A stretch of 64,000 nucleotides of DNA, from contig NZ_QAOX01000004.1 of assembly GCF_003050935.1 (NCBI RefSeq), forward strand, positions 248,001 to 312,000, given 5' to 3'. Positions 35,856 to 46,997 of the stretch are shown in pieces. The notes beneath the pieces are model-generated. The model was given only the letters and a program-made list of their open reading frames with translations, was not told the DNA's origin and did not search any database. This stretch comes from Luteibacter sp. OK325. GTDB taxonomy: Bacteria; Pseudomonadota; Gammaproteobacteria; Xanthomonadales; Rhodanobacteraceae. The translations under genes and the position numbers were made by a program. Within the stretch, counting starts at the first letter, position 1. Each line of letters begins with the position of its first letter.

Positions 35856-36482
35856 ATGAACGAAGAACGCGTCCTTGCTCTCGCCGGGGTTTTCCAGGGC
35901 GCCGCCCTGGCCCAGCAGCTGGCCACTGATGGCCGCTGCGACGAGGTGGCGTTCGAGGCCAGTCTCGCCAGCGTCTTCCGCATCGACGCCGACTCGGTGG
36001 TCTCGGTCTACGGCGGCGTGGGCGGCGTGCGCCGCGGCCTGCGTACCCTGGTCGCGCAATTCGAAGACGAAACCCGCGACGTCGCCGTGATGCGCATGGC
36101 GATCACCGTGTTGCGCCTCGAGCGCTCACTGTCGCGCAACCGTCCCGTGCTCGACCGCCTGCGTGAAGGCGTCATCGCGACGCAGCGCCAGGTCGAGCAC
36201 TTCGGCATGAACCACGCGAATGTCACCGCGCGACTGGCCGAGGTGTATGCCGCGACACTGTCGACATTGAAGCCGCGCGTGATGGTTACCGGTACCCCGG
36301 CCCATCTGCAGCAGAAGGCGAATGTGGATCGGGTGCGCTCTGCCCTGCTCGCCGCCGCGCGCTCGGCCGTGCTCTGGCATCAGCTGGGTGGGCGACAGTG
36401 GCACCTGCTGATCTATCGCAAGCAGTGCGCGATGCTGGCGCGTGGATTGCTGACGGGGTCGACGCTGGAAGGTGGCGGCTGA
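35856..36482 (+). CDS. hflD: HflD-family protein (lysogenization regulator homologue)
   Basis: A 208-residue helical cytoplasmic protein. In E. coli HflD binds phage lambda CII and blocks it, and it lies next to mnmA and purB. Here LALAGVFQGAALAQQLATDG near the start and SVYGGVGGVRRGLRTLVAQF near residue 50 match the family. It follows mnmA as in E. coli but is not followed by purB: the next gene is a LysR regulator on the other strand. Confidence 0.92.
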   Translation: MNEERVLALAGVFQGAALAQQLATDGRCDEVAFEASLASVFRIDADSVVSVYGGVGGVRRGLRTLVAQFEDETRDVAVMRMAITVLRLERSLSRNRPVLDRLREGVIATQRQVEHFGMNHANVTARLAEVYAATLSTLKPRVMVTGTPAHLQQKANVDRVRSALLAAARSAVLWHQLGGRQWHLLIYRKQCAMLARGLLTGSTLEGGG

Positions 36483-36502
36483 GACATCGCCGGCCCTCCG
36501 TT

Positions 36503-36656
36503 GGAGCCGCTTCGTGTGGAAGCCGCTTCGTGTGGAAGCCGCTTCGTGTGGGAGCCGCTTCAGCGGCGATAGCCAGTTTGCCGCAGCTCCCATCGCCGCT
36601 GAAGCGGCTCCCACAGGGCATGACGGCTCTTTGTGGGAGCCGCTTCAGCGGCGATA
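36503..36656. repeat. REP cluster with tandem half-units
   Basis: Four head-to-tail copies of a half palindrome: GGAGCCGCTTCGTGT (36503), then GGAAGCCGCTTCGTGT twice (36518, 36534), then a full type A unit GGGAGCCGCTTCAGCGGC (36550). An inverted type A unit (36590-36614) and a further direct unit (36631-36656) follow. The first three look like a 16-base tandem expansion of the left arm of the REP. They lie between hflD and the LysR stop codon. Confidence 0.85.
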
Positions 36657-36658
36657 CC

Positions 36659-37624
36659 TTATGAAGCGGCGGCATCCAGCCCCGGAATCGTCCCGGCGAG
36701 CTCCCGCAACAAAGCACCAAACCGCGCGAGATCGTCCCGCCACGGCGTAGCGCTGCGCCAGTACAACGCGATATGCCGCCCCGGCCGCGCGCCCAGCACT
36801 GCCGCCAGCACGACGTTGGGAATCGACCCCAGCCGATCGTGGGCGAGGATAGGAACCAGCGTATAGCCCCCACGCAAGGCGACCAGCGTCGCCAGGCTTT
36901 CGATACTAAGGTCCTGGATACGCTCCGGACGTGCCGCTCCCGGCATGCCCAGGTCCGACACGCCATTGCCGTGGCTTTCCGCCATCAGCGTGGCGTCGGC
37001 GGCATCCAGCTCGGTGAGGGCGATGGCGCTACGGCCGGCCAGCGCGTGGCCCGCCTGCAAGAGCAATTCATAGGGTTCGAAGAAGAGCGCCGTCGATTCA
37101 AGCCCGGTGATCGTGGCGCTCGGCGGCGCCAGCACCGCATCGAGCTCACCTTCCTGAAGGCGCCGAAGCAGCCCCCGGGGCTTGCCCTCGGAAATGGTCA
37201 GCCGGGCCCCAGGGAAGCGCAAAGGAAACGGCTCGATGAAATGCGGAAGCAGGTATGGCCCCAGCGTGGAGGGCACGCCGAGCCGCAACTCGCTGCCGAA
37301 AGCGATGTCTCCGGCCCGGGCCGCGTGCTCCAGATGTTCGGCCGCGCCCAGCACGGCCTCGATGTAGCCGAGCAGCCGCTGGCCGCTGGTGGTCGGCACG
37401 ACGCGTCGGCCGCCGCGCTCGAACAGCGGCATGCCCAGGGCCTGCTCCACCTTCTGCACCTGGTGCGAGAGGCCGGACGGACTGATGTACATGGCGCGGG
37501 CCGCGCTGTTGAAGCTGCCTTCGCGGGCCACGGCCTGGACCAGCGCGAGGTCGCGCAACGACACCGATGACAGGGCCATCGAAATCATCGAACGCTGCGT
37601 GCCATCAAATACGTTTGCGCCCAT
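36659..37624 (-). CDS. LysR-family transcriptional regulator, OxyR-like
   Basis: A 321-residue regulator: N-terminal helix-turn-helix ([20 protein letters not shown], then [20 protein letters not shown]), then a LysR substrate domain ([20 protein letters not shown]...). The start is uncertain: ATG at 37624 has GGAG at a fair distance, while 37588 and 37579 are closer to the usual N-terminus of the fold but lack a ribosome site. I see no regulatory cysteine pair like that of OxyR, so a redox role is not supported. It lies divergent from acnA, 187 bases apart, and may control that gene, as LysR regulators commonly do. Confidence 0.85.
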   Translation of the reverse strand: MGANVFDGTQRSMISMALSSVSLRDLALVQAVAREGSFNSAARAMYISPSGLSHQVQKVEQALGMPLFERGGRRVVPTTSGQRLLGYIEAVLGAAEHLEHAARAGDIAFGSELRLGVPSTLGPYLLPHFIEPFPLRFPGARLTISEGKPRGLLRRLQEGELDAVLAPPSATITGLESTALFFEPYELLLQAGHALAGRSAIALTELDAADATLMAESHGNGVSDLGMPGAARPERIQDLSIESLATLVALRGGYTLVPILAHDRLGSIPNVVLAAVLGARPGRHIALYWRSATPWRDDLARFGALLRELAGTIPGLDAAAS

Positions 37625-37811
37625 CGTCCGCCCGCTCCATCCTTTCGCCGCCGAATTCGCGCGGCATGCTGCGCCACGAACCCGCCATTCTAGCCGGACA
37701 CCGGTCTCATGGCGGTCGCAAGTGGAGGCCAGACTGCGCGATAATCGACGCTTTGGCGTCCCCCAGGGGGCGTCAGGCCTCCCCAGCTTAAGAACACGCC
37801 AGGAGTACAGC
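37625..37811. promoter_or_regulatory. Divergent promoter region LysR / acnA
   Basis: The 187-base gap between the two start codons must hold both promoters. I see no obvious LysR T-N11-A palindrome that stands out above chance, so none is claimed. Confidence 0.4.
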
Positions 37812-40562
<2,751 letters not shown>

Positions 40563-40571
40563 GCAGCCCTG

Positions 40572-40603
40572 AAAAACGCCCCGGGAAACCGGGGCGTTTT
40601 TTT
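40572..40603 (+). terminator. Terminator of acnA
   Basis: AACGCCCCGG-GAAA-CCGGGGCGTT followed by T7, ten bases after the acnA stop. A near-perfect stem with a stable GAAA tetraloop. Confidence 0.92.
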
Positions 40604-40637
40604 GTGCCTGTCTGTGTGGGCCAGGTGGGCCCGCTTT

Positions 40638-40828
40638 TTGTGGGAGCCGCTTCAGCGGCGATGGATCTTGCGACAACCTGGCCATCGCCGCTGAAGCGGC
40701 TCCCACACAGGACCTGCTTACCCCTGTGGGACCCGCTTCCCCCCTGTGGGACCTGCTTACCCCCTGTGGGACCTGCTTCCCCCTGTGGAGCCGCTAACCC
40801 CTCTGTGGGAGCCGCTTCAGCGGCGATG
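40638..40828. repeat. REP units and a 20-base tandem array
   Basis: A direct type A unit (40638-40664) and an inverted one (40683-40707) are followed by units of exactly 20 bases: CCCACACAGGACCTGCTTAC (40701), CCCCTGTGGGACCCGCTTCC (40721), CCCCTGTGGGACCTGCTTAC (40741), CCCCTGTGGGACCTGCTTCC (40761) and CCCTGTGGAGCCGCTAACCC (40781), ending in a full direct REP at 40801-40828. The array looks like a REP half-unit that has expanded by slippage. It fills the gap between acnA and the lipoprotein gene. Confidence 0.88.
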
Positions 40829-40831
40829 CTC

Positions 40832-41263
40832 TTAAAGTGCTTTTTTCCAGGAAGCGGTAAAGCAGCGCCACTCGCCGCTCTCCTTCCGCCAGCCCGTCTC
40901 CACCTGGTACGCCCCGGCGTCATCCGGCAGCACCCCCGCACCCGCCGCCAGCGTCACGGTGAATGTCGCGACCATCCGATCGCCACGCGGCTCGAGGGTC
41001 GTGGGCCCCATCAGGACGCGGATCGATTGCCCCCGTAGCGCATAAGCGCGCACGAGGTTGCCCAGCGACCGTTTGTCGAGCTGACCCGCGTCGCCATCGA
41101 AGTCGTCCGTGAGCGCTTCGACGGTGTCGCTCGCCTTGCCCGCTTCCGCCCCCGCGACCGTCGTCGCGATGGCTTTGCGCACCTGCTCCTCATCCGGCGT
41201 GTGCCGGCAGCCGGCGACCGCCGCCGTCAGCAGAAATGCCAGCGCTATCCAGGCTTTCGACAT
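40832..41263 (-). CDS. Small lipoprotein of unknown function
   Basis: A 143-residue lipoprotein: signal [19 protein letters not shown] with lipobox AVAGC, acceptor Cys at residue 19. The mature part has a helix and a five-stranded sheet pattern ([50 protein letters not shown]), compatible with a cystatin or NTF2-like fold. Divergent from fadD. Similar lipoproteins with unknown roles are common in Xanthomonadales. Confidence 0.7.
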   Translation of the reverse strand: MSKAWIALAFLLTAAVAGCRHTPDEEQVRKAIATTVAGAEAGKASDTVEALTDDFDGDAGQLDKRSLGNLVRAYALRGQSIRVLMGPTTLEPRGDRMVATFTVTLAAGAGVLPDDAGAYQVETGWRKESGEWRCFTASWKKAL

Positions 41264-41387
41264 CGTGTTATCCCTTGTGCTGTCTCGTTGCGTTGCGGCT
41301 TGCCGCTATACGCGCGCGTATGCTCCAATGCCGCGATCGTACGACAGGCCGCCGTACGACGGCCCTTTGAAGGAGTTCGTCCGATCC

Positions 41388-43085
41388 ATGAGCATTGAGC
41401 GTCCGTGGCTTGACCACTATCCGGCCGGCATTCCCGCCGACATCGACGTCAACGCGTACCGCTCCGTGGCGGCCGTCTTCGAAGAGTCCTTTCAGAAATT
41501 TCGTGACCGCCCTGCCTACAAGAACTTCGGCAAGGTCCTTACCTATGGGCAGATCGACGAACTGTCGACGGCTTTCGCAGGTTACCTGTCCGGCGAACTC
41601 GGCCTGAAGAAGGGCGACCGCCTCGCCATCATGCTGCCGAACCTGCTGCAGTATCCGATCGTGCTGTTCGGCGCCCTGCGCCTCGGCCTGACCGTAGTGA
41701 ACACCAATCCGCTGTACACCACGCGCGAACTGCATCACCAACTGGAAGATTCCGGTGCGAAGGCGCTCGTCGTCCTCGACAACTTCGCCGCCACCGCCGA
41801 GAAGGCGCTGGACGGCACCCAGGTGAAGAACGTCATCACCACCGCGGTGGGCGACATGATCGGGTTCCCCAAGGGGAACATCATCAACTTCGTGGTGAAG
41901 TCTGTTCGCAAGGAAGTGCCGGCCTACAAGCTTCCGATGGCCGTCCGCTTCAAGGACGCCCTCGCCCGCGGCAAGTCGCACCCGATGCCGAAGACCGACG
42001 TCGGCCACGACGATATCGCCTTCCTGCAGTACACCGGTGGCACCACCGGCGTCGCCAAGGGCGCGATGCTCACCCATCGCAACATGGTCGCCAACATGCT
42101 CCAGGCCGACGCATGGATCAGCGGCTCGGCCAAGCCCGGTGAGGAAATCATCGTCACCGCGCTGCCGCTGTATCACATCTTCTCATTGACGGCGAACGGC
42201 CTGGTCTTCACGCGCATGGGCGCGCTGAACCTGCTGATCACCAACCCGCGCGACATGAAGGGCTTCGTCAAGGAGCTCTCGAAGGAGCGCTTTACGGCCA
42301 TCACCGGCGTGAACACGCTTTTCAACGGCTTGCTCAATACACCGGGCTTCGCGGATCTCGACTTCTCCGCCCTGCACCTCTCGCTCGGTGGCGGCATGGC
42401 CGTGCAGCGCAGCGTGGCGGAGCGCTGGAAGAAGACCACGGGTATCACGCTTGCCGAGGCTTATGGCCTCACCGAGACCTCGCCGGCAGCCTGCATCAAC
42501 CCGCTGGACCTGAAGGAATACAACGGCTCGATCGGCCTGCCGATTCCCTCGACGTATGTACAGATCTGGACGGACGACGGCCAGGTGCTACCCATCGGCG
42601 AGGTGGGCGAGCTGTGCATCAAGGGCCCGCAGGTGATGAAGGGTTACTGGAACCGTCCCGAAGAAACCGCACAGGTACTCGACGCCAACGGCTGGCTGCG
42701 TACGGGTGACATCGCCCGCATGGACGAAAACGGTTACGTCTACATCGTCGACCGCAAGAAGGACATGATCCTGGTGTCGGGTTTCAACGTGTACCCGAAC
42801 GAGATCGAAGACATTGTCATGGCCCACCCCGGTGTGGCCGAAGTCGCCGCGGTCGGCGTCGATGACGAGCACTCGGGCGAAGTGGTGAAGATCTTCGTCG
42901 TCCGCAAGGATCCGGCGCTTACCGAAGAGATCCTCCGCGAGTACTGCCGCGAAAACCTCACCGGCTACAAGCGGCCGAAGCAGATCGAGTTCCGCGACAC
43001 GCTGCCGAAGACCAATGTGGGCAAGATTCTTCGACGCGAGTTGCGTGATGAGGACCGGGCGAAGCGGAAGGCTGCACAGGTTTGA
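41388..43085 (+). CDS. fadD: Long-chain-fatty-acid--CoA ligase
   Basis: A 565-residue ANL-family enzyme that activates fatty acids as acyl-CoA. P-loop [20 protein letters not shown] near residue 220; [10 protein letters not shown] near 363; [20 protein letters not shown] near 440 and [15 protein letters not shown] near the end (catalytic lysine), all in place. AAGGAG precedes the ATG at 41388, which also fits the family start. Divergent from the lipoprotein gene and followed at once by a long inverted repeat and a terminator. Confidence 0.95.
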   Translation: MSIERPWLDHYPAGIPADIDVNAYRSVAAVFEESFQKFRDRPAYKNFGKVLTYGQIDELSTAFAGYLSGELGLKKGDRLAIMLPNLLQYPIVLFGALRLGLTVVNTNPLYTTRELHHQLEDSGAKALVVLDNFAATAEKALDGTQVKNVITTAVGDMIGFPKGNIINFVVKSVRKEVPAYKLPMAVRFKDALARGKSHPMPKTDVGHDDIAFLQYTGGTTGVAKGAMLTHRNMVANMLQADAWISGSAKPGEEIIVTALPLYHIFSLTANGLVFTRMGALNLLITNPRDMKGFVKELSKERFTAITGVNTLFNGLLNTPGFADLDFSALHLSLGGGMAVQRSVAERWKKTTGITLAEAYGLTETSPAACINPLDLKEYNGSIGLPIPSTYVQIWTDDGQVLPIGEVGELCIKGPQVMKGYWNRPEETAQVLDANGWLRTGDIARMDENGYVYIVDRKKDMILVSGFNVYPNEIEDIVMAHPGVAEVAAVGVDDEHSGEVVKIFVVRKDPALTEEILREYCRENLTGYKRPKQIEFRDTLPKTNVGKILRRELRDEDRAKRKAAQV

Positions 43086-43139
43086 TCAGGGCTGCGATGG
43101 CCTGATCAAAGGAAAAACCCCGCCTTGAGCGGGGTTTTT
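43081..43139 (+). terminator. Inverted repeat plus terminator of fadD
   Basis: TTTGATCAGG and CCTGATCAAA form a perfect 10-base inverted repeat (43081-43110) that contains the fadD stop codon. Right after it, AAAAACCCCGC-CTTGA-GCGGGGTTTTT (43113-43139) is a textbook terminator, able to act on both strands. Confidence 0.88.
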
Positions 43140-43147
43140 CTTGGACA

Positions 43148-43246
43148 CCCATCGCCGATGAATCGGCTCCCACATCGCCGATGAATCGGCTCCCACAAAA
43201 AGCGCCTGCGCAGGCCTTGTGTGGGAGCCGCTTCAGCGGCGATGGG
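43148..43246. repeat. REP-like palindromes between fadD and the PilZ gene
   Basis: Two inverted type B units in tandem (43148-43174 and 43175-43196, ATCGCCGATGAATCGGCTCC) and one direct type A unit (43218-43246). All lie between two convergent stop codons. Confidence 0.85.
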
Positions 43247-43255
43247 TGCTGGCGA

Positions 43256-43585
43256 TCACTCGTCCGTCCACGCCTCAAGCGTATCCGCGTACCCACCAAG
43301 CAGCTCCCATAACGGCGCCTGCTTGTCCTCGGGAATCAGCGTATAGGCCATCCCGATCTGACGCGCGGAAACGCGCGCCACCATCGCTTCCATATGAATA
43401 TGCAGGTCATGGCCAAACACCATGTCCAGAATCCAGGTCTGGCCGGGTTCGCCGCGCCAGCCGAGCGGGCGGCGCAACATGGCACCGGTCGCCGAGATGT
43501 CGACCAGGTCGGTGGGGTGTGCCTCGCCGCCACGGCTCATCAGCACCGCGGTCTGTACTTTCATTCGCGCGTGGCGATAGCGCAT
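43256..43585 (-). CDS. PilZ-domain protein
   Basis: A 109-residue single-domain PilZ protein. The start is set at 43585 by AAGGAG; the N-terminus MRYRHARMKVQTAVLMSRGG gives the R-x3-R motif of a c-di-GMP binder and DLVDISATGAMLRRP is the D/N-x-S-x-x-G motif. It could bind c-di-GMP. A regulatory role on motility or exopolysaccharide is only inferred. Divergent neighbour dinB runs the same way 132 bases upstream. Confidence 0.85.
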   Translation of the reverse strand: MRYRHARMKVQTAVLMSRGGEAHPTDLVDISATGAMLRRPLGWRGEPGQTWILDMVFGHDLHIHMEAMVARVSARQIGMAYTLIPEDKQAPLWELLGGYADTLEAWTDE

Positions 43586-43717
43586 GTTTGGACTCTCCTT
43601 GTCAGACATCTGCATTCCCATCCATTCCGATTCCTGCTGGACCTTATACGTCGAGTTCGGCACGACCGCACCCCGCACGACTTACCCTACGTGTCACAAA
43701 CGGACACATTAGCGCAG

Positions 43718-44905
43718 TCACTCGCTGCCGCGCGTCTTCAGTACACCCGCGCGGACCAGGGCTCCGGCGCCGAAGCGCTCGTTGATCCGGTCCTGCACGC
43801 CATCGGAGCGTTTTTCCGAGACCGGAGCGGCGAACATGTCCTGTTGTTCATCACCGTGCCGGGCATCGAACCCCGAAAGCGTCACGCCGAGCAGTCGAAG
43901 CCTCGGCCGTGGATGCTGATTCCACCAGACGTGAAGCAAGCGACGTGCCACCGCATAAATATCGGGCGTAGCGTTGCCGGGAACGGGCAATTGCGCCTGG
44001 CGGCTGTGGGTGACGAAAGGAGGCTCGCGCAGTTTTACGGACACCGTGCGCGCGTCGACGCCACGCGACCTGGCCCTCGCGCCGACCCGCTCGCACTGGC
44101 GCAGGAGCCACGCCTCGGCGATCGGCAGCTCTTCCACGTCGATGTCGAAAGTCCATTCCGAACCGATCGATACCTCCGGCGCGTCCGTCACCACGGCACG
44201 CCGGTCCTCACCGAGACACAACTGCCGCAGCTGGGCGGCATGACGTTCACCCACGGACTTGTTCAGCCGCCAGGCATCCGCGCGGATCAGGTCGCCGATG
44301 GTCCGGACGCCAACCTTGTGCAAGGCCTCCTCGGCCACCTTGCCCACGGTCCACATGCGCCCGATCGGCAGGGGATCCAGGTAGCCCTGCACTTCCTCGG
44401 GATGGATGTGCAGGAAGCCGTCCGGCTTGGACAGCTCACTGGCTAGCTTGGCCAGCAGCTTGTTATGCGCCATGCCGACCGAGGCATTCAGGCCGGTGCG
44501 CTCACGGATGGCCTCCTTGACCCTGCGGCCAATGGCCTCGATCGAATCGAACAGGCGGAGGCTGGCGGTGACATCGAGAAAGGCTTCGTCCAGCGAGAGG
44601 CCCTCGATCATCGGCGTGACCTCGCCGAACACCGTAAAGACGATCTCCGAAATTTCTGCGTAGCGCGCGTGCCGGGGGAAGATATAGATGCCGTCCGGAC
44701 AGCGGCGGCGCGCTTCCGAGGTGGGCATGGCCGAACGGACCCCGTACGTGCGGGCCACGTAGTTGCACGTGGAAACCACCCCCCGACGCCCCAGTCCGGC
44801 CACGATCACCGGCTTACCGACCAGGCTGGGATCGTCCAGTTCCTCCACGGACGCATAAAAAGCGTCCATGTCGACATGGATGATCGCGCGGGGGGCCTGC
44901 TGCAT
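43718..44905 (-). CDS. dinB: DNA polymerase IV
   Basis: A 395-residue Y-family polymerase for translesion synthesis. Start IIHVDMDAFYASVEELDDPS gives the first metal-binding Asp; GLSLDEAFLDV supplies the catalytic Asp-Glu pair; helix-hairpin-helix and little-finger domains follow. Lacks an evident C-terminal beta-clamp motif of the usual QL-x-LF kind (there is QDMFA near residue 364). No LexA box recognised upstream by eye. Confidence 0.95.
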   Translation of the reverse strand: MQQAPRAIIHVDMDAFYASVEELDDPSLVGKPVIVAGLGRRGVVSTCNYVARTYGVRSAMPTSEARRRCPDGIYIFPRHARYAEISEIVFTVFGEVTPMIEGLSLDEAFLDVTASLRLFDSIEAIGRRVKEAIRERTGLNASVGMAHNKLLAKLASELSKPDGFLHIHPEEVQGYLDPLPIGRMWTVGKVAEEALHKVGVRTIGDLIRADAWRLNKSVGERHAAQLRQLCLGEDRRAVVTDAPEVSIGSEWTFDIDVEELPIAEAWLLRQCERVGARARSRGVDARTVSVKLREPPFVTHSRQAQLPVPGNATPDIYAVARRLLHVWWNQHPRPRLRLLGVTLSGFDARHGDEQQDMFAAPVSEKRSDGVQDRINERFGAGALVRAGVLKTRGSE

Positions 44906-45220
44906 GAGCGATATTGTGCCGGAACCGCAGGGCGCCCGGCAGGCGGGCCGCTGGACTTGGGCGGGCGCAGGCGATACCCTGTGCTCAATCGGGTGAACTT
45001 ATTCGGGCGTCGCGCCCTCACCGGTCCGTGGTTTGGGACCGGCAGCGGACCGCTCCCGACGATCTTTCACAGGCGGTGACCCTCCTGGGGTGTCCAGCGG
45101 CAATGCCCTTCGCTCGTCGGCGACGATGCGTGGCATGCCGGGCGAGGTGGCGGTATAGCCGCCGGACGGCATCGATTGTTACGTTCCTGGTCGCACTCGC
45201 GACCCTTCTGACGTGTGCCG
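44906..45220. promoter_or_regulatory. Divergent gap dinB / scpA
   Basis: No gene or repeat is visible in these 315 bases apart from a GC-rich region and a degenerate hairpin around 45030-45070 (GGTCCGTGG...GGGACCGGC). It must hold the promoters of both flanking genes. Confidence 0.35.
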
Positions 45221-46105
45221 ATGACTAACGAGACAACCGAAGTTCAGGTAGTCGAAAAAGCCCAGGGTGCCTTCGCAGGTGTCCCGCAGCAGCAGGAAAT
45301 GCCCCTCGCGCTCGTGCGCGGGCAGCCTGTGCTGCAAATGCCGCAGGATCTGTACATCCCGCCGGACGCACTCGAGGTCATCCTCGAATCGTTCGAAGGG
45401 CCGCTCGACCTGCTGCTCTACCTGATTCGTCGGCAAAACCTGGACATCCTCGACATCCCTGTCGCCGAAATCACCCGGCAGTACATGGACTACATCGACA
45501 TGATGCGCGAGGTCATGCGACTGGAGCTCGCGGCGGAATACCTGCTGATGGCCGCAATCCTCGCGGAGATCAAGTCCAGGTTGCTGCTGCCCCGGCCGCC
45601 GACCGAGGAAGGATTAGAGGACGACCCGCGCGCGGAGCTGGTTCGCCGCCTGCAGGAGTACGAACGGTTCAAGCGGGCCGCGGCCGATATCGAAGAGATG
45701 CCGCGCCTGGAACGCGATACCACCGTGGTGCATGCCTTCGTCGGCGAACACAACGTGGTGCGCGTGCCGCCGCCGCTGGATCTCAAGGAGATGCTGCTCG
45801 CGCTCAAGGACGTGCTCGGTCGTGCCGACCTGTTCACGCACCATGCGATCCAGCGCGAACCGCTCAGTGTGCGCCAGCGCATGGGCGACCTGCTCGAATC
45901 CCTGGGTCGCGGCGGGTTCCACCGTTTTGAAACACTGTTCGACGTGACGGAAGGTCGACTCGGGGTCGTTGTCACCTTCCTTGCCATGCTCGAACTGGCC
46001 AAGGAAATGCTCGTCGAGATCGTCCAGGAAGAAGCCCTCGGGCCGATTTATCTGAAGACGAAGGTACTCAGTAGTGATGCCGAGCCCGAAGAGGCGCTCG
46101 CCTGA
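45221..46105 (+). CDS. scpA: Segregation and condensation protein A
   Basis: A 294-residue kleisin that links the SMC heads. The N-terminal SMC-binding segment is FEGPLDLLLYLIRRQNLDIL then DIPVAEITRQY, followed by helices (ELAAEYLLMAAILAEIKSRL, LLPRPP) and the C-terminal winged helix. ATG at 45221 is used; a GTG six bases earlier is also in frame. It begins an scpA-scpB-rluB cluster. Confidence 0.95.
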   Translation: MTNETTEVQVVEKAQGAFAGVPQQQEMPLALVRGQPVLQMPQDLYIPPDALEVILESFEGPLDLLLYLIRRQNLDILDIPVAEITRQYMDYIDMMREVMRLELAAEYLLMAAILAEIKSRLLLPRPPTEEGLEDDPRAELVRRLQEYERFKRAAADIEEMPRLERDTTVVHAFVGEHNVVRVPPPLDLKEMLLALKDVLGRADLFTHHAIQREPLSVRQRMGDLLESLGRGGFHRFETLFDVTEGRLGVVVTFLAMLELAKEMLVEIVQEEALGPIYLKTKVLSSDAEPEEALA

Positions 46106-46145
46106 AGGCCCTTGAGGGCCGCGAACATCGAACCACCGAAGGCCT

Positions 46146-46997
46146 ATGCAACCCGAACAACTGAAACCCATCGTGGAAGCGGCGCTGTTGGCGTCGACCC
46201 AGCCGATGACGATCGCGCAGTTGATGGCGATCTTCGGCGACGAGGACGAGGTCACCACGGACGACATCGTGGTCGCGCTTGCCTCCCTGACGCATGACTG
46301 CGACGGTCGCGGCGTCGAATTGATTGAAGTCGCTTCGGGCTGGCGTTACCAGGTCCGTCGGGGCGTGCATGGCTGGGTGTCGCGAATGTGGGCAGAAAAG
46401 CCCAGCCGCTATTCCCGCGCCCTGCTCGAAACGCTGGCACTCATCGCGTACCGCCAGCCCATTACCCGCCCGGAGATCGAACAGATCCGCGGCGTCGTGG
46501 TTTCCTCGAACATCATCAAGACGCTCGAGGAACGCGAATGGATCCGCGTCGTCGGCCATCGCGATGTACCGGGCAAACCGGCCCTGTTCGGCACCACGAG
46601 GGGGTTCCTCGACTACTTCAGCCTGAAGTCGCTGGACGCCCTGCCCCCACTTTCCGAGATCCGCGACCTCGAGGACATCAACCCGCAGATGCGGTTCGAT
46701 GGTGACGGCATCCCCGCGCACGCCCGCGTCGGCCTGACCCTGTCGACCGATCCGGACAACGAAAGCCCCGCGAATACCGAAGACACCGATGATGTCGTGG
46801 CCGAGGCCATGACGATCGAAGAGACACCCGCCACCGAGACCCCGTCCGCAGAGGACGACACGGTCGAGGTCGCGAACCAGCTGCCTGCCGGCGACGACGT
46901 CGCCGCGGCTTCCGCCACTGCCGAAGAGGCAGAGAACCCCGAAAGCGACGTCAATAAAGACGACGCCGAAGAAGATACCGAGGAGTCACGCGCATGA
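46146..46997 (+). CDS. scpB: Segregation and condensation protein B
   Basis: A 283-residue ScpB: two winged-helix domains in the first 190 residues (PIVEAALLASTQPMTIAQLM..., and YSRALLETLALIAYRQPITR, PEIEQIRG), then a 90-residue acidic, low-complexity tail (EDTDDVVAEAMTIEETPATE...), rich in Asp, Glu, Ala and Thr. Such tails are longer than in the E. coli-type family and are common in this group of organisms. It starts 40 bases after scpA; its stop overlaps rluB by four bases. Confidence 0.94.
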   Translation: MQPEQLKPIVEAALLASTQPMTIAQLMAIFGDEDEVTTDDIVVALASLTHDCDGRGVELIEVASGWRYQVRRGVHGWVSRMWAEKPSRYSRALLETLALIAYRQPITRPEIEQIRGVVVSSNIIKTLEEREWIRVVGHRDVPGKPALFGTTRGFLDYFSLKSLDALPPLSEIRDLEDINPQMRFDGDGIPAHARVGLTLSTDPDNESPANTEDTDDVVAEAMTIEETPATETPSAEDDTVEVANQLPAGDDVAAASATAEEAENPESDVNKDDAEEDTEESRA

